This document shows positions 55,780 to 64,000 of a stretch of DNA of 64,000 nucleotides, piece after piece. Origin of the DNA: Ectocarpus siliculosus (taxonomy: Eukaryota > Sar > Phaeophyceae > Ectocarpales > Ectocarpaceae); the NCBI GenBank assembly GCA_000310025.1, contig FN649752.1, positions 1,105,970-1,169,969 of the forward strand, read 5' to 3'. The notes under the pieces were generated by a model, which saw nothing but the letters and a program-made list of their open reading frames with translations, was not told the origin of the DNA and searched no databases. Numbering within the stretch: the stretch's first letter is position 1; every line of letters starts with the position of its first letter. A program made the translations under genes and the position numbers.

Positions 55780-56470
55780 TTTCCTATTTTCTATCGTCTC
55801 GCCGGCAACAGCCACGCCATTCCTCGAACGCGTGCAGCTTCGCCTTCGTCCTCGGACACTGTCTTTGCGACTAACCTTTCGGGGCGCCATCTTGAGTATA
55901 GGTTGGACCCTTCGCGCTTTCGGAATGCTCGGTTCGTGCTCACCGAGTATTCCAGTTCATGTTTTATATTTTCCATCGCCTCTTCGGCAACAGCCACGCT
56001 AATCCGTCCTTGGACACTGTCTTCAATTAAGTTTAGCCTTTCGGTATGCCTTCCTCAGTATACGTTGGACCGTTTTTGCTTTCGGAATGCTCAGTTCGTC
56101 CTGGCCGAGAATTCCATGTTCATCTTTTCAATTTTCTGTGGTCTCTTAGGCAGCAGTCACGCCACTTCTCATGCGCGTCGCCTTCGTCCTCGGATACTGT
56201 CTTTGCGAGCAAGCTTTCGGTATGCTTTCCTGAGTATAAGATGGGCCCTTCGCGCTTTCGGAATGCTCGGTTCGTGCTCACCGAGTATTCCACGTTCGTT
56301 CATCTTTAATATTTTCTGTCGTCTCTTCGGCAACAGACACGCGACTTCTTCGCCTTCGTCACCGGACACTGTTTGCGATTAAGCTTTCGGTATGCCTTCC
56401 TGAGTATAGGTTGGAACGTTCGCGCTTTCGGAATGCTCGGTTCGTGCTGGCTGACTAACCCATGCTTTCA
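55780..56470. repeat. 170-bp tandem repeat, four units
   Basis: The word ttcggaatgctc appears near 55919, 56081, 56257 and 56427 (spacing 162, 176, 170). Each unit also has cttcgtc.tcggacactgt and ttcggtatgc-tt-cctgagtata. A 202-residue plus-strand frame and shorter minus-strand frames cross it, but they only repeat the unit. Confidence 0.88.
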
Positions 56471-56479
56471 TGTTAAGTC

Positions 56480-57070
56480 AGAATTTGTATCTCGTATTTT
56501 CACGTACTTTGCTGGGGCTCAACGTTTCATTGGTATTTACAGAATAGTTCCAAATCTGCTTCTGGCGTATCGGCATGCTAATTTTTAGATTATGCCCCTT
56601 CAACGGCAACCTGCCGTGTTTGTTTGGCTGGAATGTTTCATTTAATTTCGTTCCATGCAACATTGGACGTCGTTTCATACCAGCGCAGCCTCACCCCTTC
56701 ACATATGGATCTGATCTCCGTTTTCGATCTGCAAGTTGCGTACGTACCAATATACGTGCGTGTGCAATGGGATGGTCCCGGACGGTGCGACAGAGAACTC
56801 ACTTGCGCTTCACGTGTGTCTTCTGCACATGATCATGCCCACTACTTCTTTCACGTTCTTCATCCTTCGTTCCTGCCATTACGTGTACACCATGCTCCTA
56901 CCCAGTCAAGCTGGAATTAGTGCCACGTCTGCCCTAACAGATTCTCTGTGCCATCTTCGGGCTGTACCGACCTTGCCACGTGCGCAGCTTATCCATATTC
57001 TTCTCACATTGTGTATGGCAACTCGACGAGTATCGTCGCGTTGCCTGTCTGAAGCTTTTGATTTTTTCAG
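56480..57070. other. Unassigned stretch, no gene seen
   Basis: Ends with caactcgacgagtatcgtcg (57018-57037), shared with 18113-18132. No coding motif was found. Confidence 0.45.
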
Positions 57071-57074
57071 CGGG

Positions 57075-59745
57075 TAACCATCAAGGTAGACACCAAAGAG
57101 ACCCCCGATGAGCACACAGGAACCGGGGTTTTTAAGCATGACAAAAAAAAAAAAAGAAAGAAGCGAGAACAAAAGAACAAGACGCGACAGGCTTCGGGAA
57201 GGAGGCCAAAGATAGAGCATAGAAAAACCACCGTCGCCGCTCGCTCTGGACCGCTGGAAGCTCTCACATACAGACCTGTAGCACGGCATATATATGCAGC
57301 AAACATAAGGTAGGGCCCAAGTCCATTGCTTGACATAAAGATGCAGCGCCCATCGCTTCACATGCAGCAGCAGCCGGATGCACGAGTAGCCTCTTACTCA
57401 GCAAGAAACAAAACGACTGCGGTTGACGTTCGATGTTGTTGGGACCCCACCGGCGAAAGGCGAGAGAGAGAGAGAGAGAGAGAGAGGTAGACTAAAAGAA
57501 GAGAGCGGAGAGAAGACAAGGCAGTAACTCTAGAGAAGGCACTCACTCTCGTCTCTCTGGCCCACCGCATGATGTGTGTCGAATGGCGATATCCGATGTA
57601 GGCTCAGCAACAACAAACAACACGACAAACTAACAAAGTCGCCGTGCGAACTGTGGACTTTGTATATTTTGTGGTAGGAAGTGAGAACTAAAGAACTTGA
57701 TGACTACAGCACACGGACGAACTATTTTCTCAATACGCTTGGCGTCCGCGATAGATGATAGATGCGCACCGCTGCACGAACGAGCAGACAGTTGGGTATC
57801 ATACCGCACTACGCAAATAATACTGCGCTGCCATCTACCTTATCGCTCAAATTACGACTGCGCAGCGTCAGACTCAAGGTAAGGCAGCAACACGCGTACC
57901 GATGCATACCACCCATGCATGCAGCAAAACAAAACAAAAACTAAGGCGGACCGTCTGTTGTTGTTTGTCGCTTCAACTGAACTGTTCTGCCGTTGCTCTT
58001 CATGGATAACGACACTGGGAACAAAGTAAGAGACGCGCATCGCCTACGCCAGCAACGCTTGCAGCCAAAAACGACAGCGACGAGAACCTTACGACCTTAG
58101 CAGCACATTCCGAGTATATACTGCAGCCACGCAACCGCATGTATGTGTCCAGCAGCAGCCGCATGTATGTATGAGTACAACGGTCACTCAGGAAGAAAAT
58201 CACAAACGAAAAAAACAGTTGTGGCGCGCAGCACGCAGGACCCTCTTTCGCTGTTCAACCGACCGTTCCCATGGCGACACAGACAAGGCCAACTCTTGCC
58301 AGCCACAGGAGGCGGAAGCTGCTCAAACTCAGGGACGGATCATGATTTGCGATTCCCCACCAAACGGATATCGAACGATGAGAAAAGCTTTAGAATTGCG
58401 AAACTTGCGGGGCCCAGTCATAGACATGGCAAGTAAACACCGCCGCCCAACAACAATTGGAACTGAAATAATGGGTGGGTGGGTGACCAACGGACCCCAA
58501 AAAGTAAAGCATGAAAAATAAAAATAGAAAGAAGGTATGTAAAACAAAGTGAGCCAGACGCGACAGGCTTCAGGGAAGTGGCAAAAGAGAGCATAGAAAA
58601 GCCACCGTCGCCGCTCTGAACCGTAACCGCTGGAAGCTGTCACATAGCATTGCATGCAGCAAACAGAAGGGGCCAGGCTCATTGCTTCACGTAAAGAGGC
58701 AGCGCCCATCGCCTCACATGCAGCAGCCGGGTACACGGGTAGCCTCTTACTCAGCAAGAAGCAAAACGATTGCGGTTGATGTTCGATGTTGTTGGGACCC
58801 CAACGGCGAAAGGCGAGACAGGTACTGTATGTAGCAGGTTGACTGTAGACCAAAAGAAGAGAGCGTCGAGAAGGCATTAACTCTCGAGAAGACACTCACT
58901 CTCGTCCCTGTGGCCCACCGCAGGCTGTCAAACATGTGCAACGAACGGCGACATCCGATGTGCGCTCAGCAACAACAAACACAACAAAAAGAGTCGCCGT
59001 TTCCGAACCGTGGAGACTTTCTTGCATTTGCGGTATGAAGTGACAACAACAAAGAACATGGTGTCTAGAAGCACCACGGACGAACTATTATCTCAATACG
59101 CTTGCCGTCGCGATAGATGCGCACCGCTACACGAACGACCAGTTGTCAAACCTCACTACGTAAATAAGATTGTGCTGCAATCTACCATATCGCTCAAATT
59201 ACGACTACGCAGCAGACTCAAGGTAAGGCAGCAGCACGCTTACGATGCTTTACCACCGATGCATATGCAGCAAGAAAACATAAAAAAAAACTATGGCGGA
59301 CCGTCTGTTGTTGTCTGTATCTTCAACCGTGCTGCCATTGCTTTTCTTCACGGATATCGACAAAGAGAAAAAAAGAAGGGATGCGCATCTCCTACGCGAG
59401 CACACCGTGCAGCCCAAAGGGACAGAGACGATAACCTTACGACCTGTGCAGCATATTCCGAGCATAACAGCAGCAATCGCATGCGTACAACATTCACTTC
59501 GGAAGAAAATCACAACCGAAAAAACAAAAAGGAAGACAGCACGCAGGACCCTCTTTCGCTGTTCAACCGGCCGTTCCCATGGTGAAACAGACAAGGAACA
59601 GTCAAGGCCGAGTCGTGTCGGCCACAGGACGTGCAAGGTGCTCAAACTCGGGGAGGGGCCATGGTTTGTGATTCCCTACCGAATGATACTTGAGGCGCCA
59701 CGAGATTTGCACTGTAGCCCGCGATCAGCATTTGAGACCGGGTCG
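57075..59745. repeat. R1 repeat family, two more tandem copies
   Basis: Copies at about 57075-58410 and 58410-59745 carry the same landmarks as 20100-22985 in the same order and orientation. A (GA)n microsatellite (about 57461-57486) is copy-specific expansion of the gcgagagaga word seen in the other copies. Confidence 0.82.
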
Positions 59746-60745
59746 AGTAGATCATGTTGTGCGGGGTCGAGAAACCTCACTCCGCGCAACGGGGGATGAT
59801 CGCACCATGTTGTGCTAAAATGGTCAAGCACCCTCGAGGCAGTTACACAGTGCTTACAACTGTCTCTGGAAGCGAAAGCACCAGAAAATAAATTAAGTCA
59901 TACGTAGCTGTCATCCGTACGCAAGGATATAAGCACACGATGCCGAACACCCTTAGCAGGATGCAGCTCACCCTTCATGCGACTCGCCAAATACCTCACG
60001 GTGCTTCGCGCTTGGTGATGTGAGAGGCTGGTCCGGTGAGAACCCGGCGTGCTCCGTCCCGGCTTTGTAGGGATACGAGGTCAATGGTCTAACGACTACG
60101 GCATGCACGACTATGAGTACAACCCCCGCCCCCGGTGTTTGCCATCGGGGTTTGGGTTTTCGTCGCGTGGCAACGACGTTGTAAAACAAGCCCCCCACTC
60201 GGGGTTTGCCATCGGGATTGGGTTTTCGTCGCTTGGCAACGACGTTGTAAAACAAGCCAATTTCCCTTCGTGAACTCGGCAACCAGGTTACCGTTTTTTT
60301 TTTTACCTCGTTTTTTTTTGGCGGTAACCATAGTGGTGGTCGAGTAGATCATGTTGTGCGGGGTCGAGAAACCTCACTCCGCGCAACGGGGGATGATCGC
60401 ACCACGTTGTGCTAAAATGGTCAAGCACCCTCGAGGCAGTTACACAGTGCTTACAACTGTCTCTGGAAGTGAAAGCACCAGAAAATAGATTAAGTCATAC
60501 GTAGCTGTCATCCGTACGCAAGGAAGTAAGCACAAGATGCCGAACACCCTTAGCAGGATGCAGCTCACCCTTCATGCGACTCGCCAAATACCTCACGGCG
60601 CTTCGCGCTTGGTGATGTGAGAGGCTGGTCCGGTGAGAACCCGGCGTGCTCCGTCCCGGCTTTGTAGGGATGCGAGGTCAATGGTCAAACGACTATGGCA
60701 TGCACGACTATGAGTACACCCCCCCCCCCGCCGCCCCCAATGGGC
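59742..60745 (+). repeat. R2 repeat family, two copies, inverted relative to 35.4-36.6 kb
   Basis: Units begin gtcgagtagatcatgttgtg at about 59742 and 60337 (period about 595). The first copy includes two units of about 66 bp with gttttcgtcgc(t/g)tggcaacgac. Both units end near ggtcaatggtc(t/a)aacgac and ctatgagtac, followed by C-rich sequence. This is the same tail order as the LINE 3' end (ggtcaatggtcaaatgac, aatgagtac, C-run) at 63230-63310. Confidence 0.87.
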
Positions 60746-60779
60746 GGGGGGGGCCTTTCAGGTAACCTAGTACGTGTTT

Positions 60780-61260
60780 ATGTCGTAAATTACTTCGAAG
60801 AAAAATGTTGTCCTATTTTTGCACTCCCCGGCTAAGTACAGCTAGCTTTGGTAGCTCTCCTCGGTAAAGCCCATTCATTCCCAAGATATATATTTAGAGG
60901 CGCGGGGGCGCGGTACAACAACGATCGATCTGGCATTGGATTCATTCTTGATTACAAATTTTCAATGTGGTGTTTTTATAATGTTATTCACCAACAAATA
61001 ATAAATGATCGTTTACAAAAATTTCATTGTTTCTTAATGCTATACCGTATCATTGTTATTCTACTAATTGTTATACTGTATTATTATTCTAAGACTTGTG
61101 CTTTGATTCTGAAATTATTGTTGTATTATTATTATGTCAATTTGTTATACAGTGTAATTGTGAATAATTAATTTGGTTTACTCCTTTTTCGTAAAAAATT
61201 ACGAACTTTTTTGACAAAATAGTGCAGCATATGTTTTGATCCATATATTGTTAATTGATG
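60780..61260. other. AT-rich island
   Basis: From about 60930 to 61260 the sequence is strongly AT-rich (long TTATTATT and ATTGTTAT stretches), unlike the roughly balanced DNA around it. The only long frame (60848-61171) is a hydrophobic Ile/Leu/Tyr-rich run expected from such composition. It could be an organelle-derived insert or a different isochore, and no organelle gene was recognised. Confidence 0.7.
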
Positions 61261-61261
61261 G

Positions 61262-61875
61262 GCAACCATGGACACTCATGACCTCTCACAAAAAAAAAAC
61301 TGCATAGAAAAAGATGGGGCGTCACGGTGCCACATGGTGCATTGTAATCTCTCATGGGTAACCATGACTCTCACGGGCGTCCATGGTTGCTCATTGTGCA
61401 CGATGAGTTTTCGTGCTTTCTTTAATTTTTTAGTCGTTTTATCAAAGCTGGAGGGCTCATGGGGCACCATGGCACCCGACGACTCACTATGACATCCCAT
61501 GACAATATTGTCTCACCAATGTCATGGGAAATCTCATGGGGGGCCATGGGGGACCATGACAAAAAATCCCATGGTGACCCATGAGATTCCCCATGGGAAC
61601 TCCACGTCCATGGCACCCCATGAAACCCCATGGGACCCATGATACCCCATGGGGCCCCACGACATCCTCGTGGTGTCTCATGGGGCCCCATGTGCGTCTC
61701 ATGGGACCCCGTTAGGTGCATCTCATGGTGCCCCATTAGACACCATGGGCCTCCATGGGGTACCATAGGACACTGTAAATATGAGATGCATCTCATGGGG
61801 TCCCATGAGACGCCATGGGCCCCCATGAGACACCATGAGAAATGCCATGGGGTCCCATGGCGTGACCCAAAAATG
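61262..61875. repeat. CATG-palindrome-rich degenerate array
   Basis: CATG occurs dozens of times, mostly as CCATGG, CCCATGGG or catgagac, in irregular spacing of about 8-25 bp. The motif ccatg(a/g)g(a/c)c is used in both orientations, so the block is rich in overlapping palindromes. Frames on both strands give Met/His/Pro/Gly-rich peptides because of the motif and are not genes. Confidence 0.85.
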
Positions 61876-61879
61876 TGCA

Positions 61880-62586
61880 GGCCCCTCCGATGTGCGCTCA
61901 GCAATAACAAACACAACAAAAAGAGTCGCCGTTTTCGAACTGCGGAGACTTTCTTGCATTTGCGGTATGAAGTGACAACAACAAAGAACATGATGACTAG
62001 AAGCACCACGGACGAACTATTATCTCAATACGCTTGCCGTCGCGATAGATGCGCACCGCTACACGAACGACCAGTTGTCAAACCTCACAACGCAAATAAC
62101 ATTGTGCTGCCATCTACCATATCGCTCAAATTACGACTACGCAGCAGACTCAAGGTAAGGCAGCAGCACGCTTACGATGCTTTACCACCGATGCATATGC
62201 AGCAAGAAAATAAAAAAAACTGAGGCGGACTGCCTGTTGTTGTCTGTATCTTCAACCGTGCTGCCGTTGCTTTTCTTCATGGATATTGACACAGAGAAAA
62301 AAACAAGAAATGCGCATCTCCTACACGAGCACACCGTGCAGCCCAAAGGGACAGAGACGATAACCTTACGACCTGTGCAGCATATTCCGAGCATAACAAC
62401 AGCAACCGTTGTATACAACGGTCACTCAGGAATCACAAACGAAAAAAACAAATGTTGTGGCGCGCAGCACGCGGGACCCTCTTTCGTTGTTCAACCGGCC
62501 GTTTCCATTGTGAAACAGACAAGGACCAGTCAAGGCCGAGTCGTGTCGGCCACAGGAGGTGCATAGTGCTCAAACTCGGGGAGGGG

Positions 62587-62600
<14 letters not shown>
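61880..62600. repeat. R1 repeat family, 3' part of another copy
   Basis: Starts at gatgtgcgctcagcaa (about 61890) and runs to actcggggaggggttgttg, very similar to 58950-59650. The array above replaces its 5' half. Confidence 0.85.

Positions 62601-62620
<20 letters not shown>
62586..62620. repeat. (TTG)n microsatellite
   Basis: About 11 uninterrupted TTG units at the point where this R1 copy stops matching the others. Confidence 0.95.
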
Positions 62621-62925
62621 CTTCACAATAAAAACCGTTCCAATCTCTCTCTACCCAGTACCTTCGTATGTCCGTACTGATCAAACACTCGACGCGGTCG
62701 ATTCCCGTGGCCACAGGTTTACTTACCCTAAAAAGGTACACTCAAATAAACTGACCCCGAGGGGTCCGCAAGTCAATAGAAATCAACGACAGATATTCTG
62801 GAGTCCTCCACTCCCTCTGCGCGCTATGCGAGGTATCAACTGAGACTAGGAGTCACTGTCACTGGCCGGAGAGAAAGAGGTACACCCCCTTGGTTCAATC
62901 ATGGTACTTCACAACGCAAGCAGAG
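62621..62925. other. Unassigned; part matches the inverse of 19833-19965
   Basis: The stretch ctctacccagtaccttcg ... gacgcggtcgattcccgtgg (about 62650-62710) is the inverse of sequence at 19.8-20.0 kb. The word ggtcgattcc resembles a polymerase III B box with one base missing, so a decayed SINE is possible. Confidence 0.4.
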
Positions 62926-62929
62926 ACAA

Positions 62930-63115
62930 GGCCATCTGGTACAGAAAAAGAGAGAAAAAAAAGAGAAAAAGAGAGCAAAAATAAAAAGGAAACGGTAAGG
63001 AAAGAGAAAATAAAATAAAAAATAAAGATGAAAAAGAGCGAGGGCAAAAAGGGACCAGGCCGAAAATAACCAGGCCGAAAATAACAAGAAATAAGAGGCA
63101 GAAAAAGGCACACGG
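62930..63115. repeat. Purine-rich low-complexity tract
   Basis: About 180 bp of almost only A and G on the plus strand (agaaaaagagag words), ending with a duplicated ccgaaaataaccagg. No coding interpretation. Confidence 0.85.
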
Positions 63116-63237
63116 TGGAGACCACTAACGAACGAGCAAACACGCAATTATGGCCACCAACCAGCGATACATTGTAATGGTACGTCATCACTAGTGGGGG
63201 ATTGGCGCAATGGTGCAGCGTTGGGGGGGGGGCGTAC

Positions 63238-63999
63238 TCATTTGTTGCTTGCCGTAGTCATTTGACCATTGACCACGCGTCTCTTTCGAGACGGAGCACC
63301 GTTCCTACACCTACTAGAGACACCACCAACATTTGGGAGCTCTTTACGTTTCTGCCACAAACTCCATAAAAATTTCTTGCACATCTTATCCCCGTCCTCT
63401 AGGGCCTCTTGTGCCCACCATCTATCCCCAATTATCGCGATCGTTTTTTCGCTGTTGTCTAATTTACCAAACTTGTCCATGTCACACCCTCTCTGTCTCA
63501 TTTCCTCCTCGAGATCCTCTCTTTCCTTCCTGTACAACTCACACTCCCCAACTATGTGGGGTCTACTCTCCTCCGATTTGCCACATGGACATGTGTGTCT
63601 ATCCTCCTCTTCCTCTCTCCTACGGCTGGTATACCTCTTCCTCCGTTCTGGCAAGTCCAGATCGCCTACTCGAAATTGCAATTTCAGCTTTTTCGCATAG
63701 TCCATGGGGCCGTCGAAGTACTTCTTCATCCCTATCCCTTCTTTCAACTTCCCGTATATCTCCAAGTGGTCTTCGCTTCGTACCTTCTTCCGAAGGGTTG
63801 TCTCCTCCCTACTCTCTAGCATCTCCTTGACTTTCGTCTTGAACCCCCCGAACCCTTCCGTGTCCAACGTCTCCTCCTCGTCTCCTATCTCCTTCCAAAC
63901 CTTCTCTACCACCTTGTCCCATCTGATTCCCTTCTTCCCTGGAGTCGCTTTACCCCAAGCTGCCTCGTCAACCATGGCTGGTAGTCTATCGTAAGACAT
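63238..63999 (-). CDS. LINE (non-LTR retrotransposon) ORF, C-terminal end, cut by the window edge
   Basis: The minus-strand frame is open for 253 residues and enters from beyond the window. It is Lys/Glu-rich. It has the post-RT zinc-binding signature common in non-LTR retrotransposons: QFRVGDLDLPERR (108-120), then CPCG with C137 and C139, H148 in RPHIVGEC and C153, followed by ELYRKERE. The reverse transcriptase core would lie to the right, outside the window. It ends with a stop at 63238, and a C-run follows on the minus strand. Its last 25 codons and tail are similar to the tails of the R2 repeats. It could be an intact copy, because no stop or shift is seen in this part. Confidence 0.7.
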   Translation of the reverse strand: MSYDRLPAMVDEAAWGKATPGKKGIRWDKVVEKVWKEIGDEEETLDTEGFGGFKTKVKEMLESREETTLRKKVRSEDHLEIYGKLKEGIGMKKYFDGPMDYAKKLKLQFRVGDLDLPERRKRYTSRRREEEEDRHTCPCGKSEESRPHIVGECELYRKEREDLEEEMRQRGCDMDKFGKLDNSEKTIAIIGDRWWAQEALEDGDKMCKKFLWSLWQKRKELPNVGGVSSRCRNGAPSRKRRVVNGQMTTASNK

Positions 64000-64000
64000 T

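Noticed and set aside
55774-56382. 202-residue Phe/Ser/Arg-rich protein
   Set aside because: It spans four 170-bp tandem units and repeats their translation.
61422-62223. Met/His/Pro/Gly-rich frames of about 195 residues on both strands
   Set aside because: They arise from the CATG-palindrome array and R1 repeat; no protein family pattern.

Overview
This is nuclear DNA of a eukaryote, from a gene-poor and repeat-dense region. It contains Copia and tyrosine-recombinase retroelements, a Helitron helicase, a LINE end, tRNA-derived SINE-like sequences, several satellites and one gene with small GT-AG introns. There are no bacterial operons, Shine-Dalgarno sites, rRNA genes or CRISPR arrays. The mix (Copia, Ngaro/PAT-type DIRS elements, Helitrons, 2OG-Fe(II) domain genes) fits a protist or alga, plausibly a stramenopile. 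That placement is inference, because no host marker gene is present. Two assembly gaps (11212-12121 and 35319-35418) interrupt the window.

Layout. 1-7.2 kb: mostly unassigned sequence, then a decayed tyrosine recombinase (4421-5504) followed by a 239-bp repeat present twice. 7.2-10 kb: two LTR-like repeats flank a 122-bp satellite. 10-14.7 kb: a Copia scrap, a Helitron helicase remnant around an N gap, and possible lone exons. 15-17.3 kb: a 438-bp satellite split by a TIR-bearing MITE-like insertion. 17.4-18.1 kb: a Copia integrase scrap. 20-23 kb: a 1.3-kb repeat family (R1). 23-24.5 kb: a Copia scrap hit by a small LTR element with an intact 5-bp target duplication. 24.5-29.7 kb: a nearly complete plus-strand Copia element. 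31.2-33.9 kb: the best host-gene candidate, a minus-strand spliced gene ending in a 2OG-Fe(II) oxygenase-like domain. 35.4-36.6 kb: R2 repeats. 37.8-39.1 kb: two SINE-like copies. 39.2-54.5 kb: a minus-strand Copia element split by a 10.9-kb Ngaro/PAT-type retroelement, which itself carries a 2.7-kb satellite in its gag region. 55.8-56.5 kb: a 170-bp satellite. 57-62.6 kb: more R1 and inverted R2 copies, an AT-rich island and a CATG-palindrome array. 63.2-64.0 kb: the C-terminal end of a LINE ORF.

The window is best read as layered insertions. Copia scraps are the oldest substrate. Later events went into them: a small LTR element at 23.4 kb, the Ngaro-like element at 42.5 kb, and a MITE in the satellite at 16 kb. 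Almost every element ORF carries frameshifts, stops or deletions, so none looks currently autonomous. Single-base shifts at homopolymers could partly be assembly error. Nothing here proves a new functional system. The most informative items are the cleanly bounded split-direct-repeat element, the spliced 2OG-oxygenase-like gene and the chimeric LTR mini-element.
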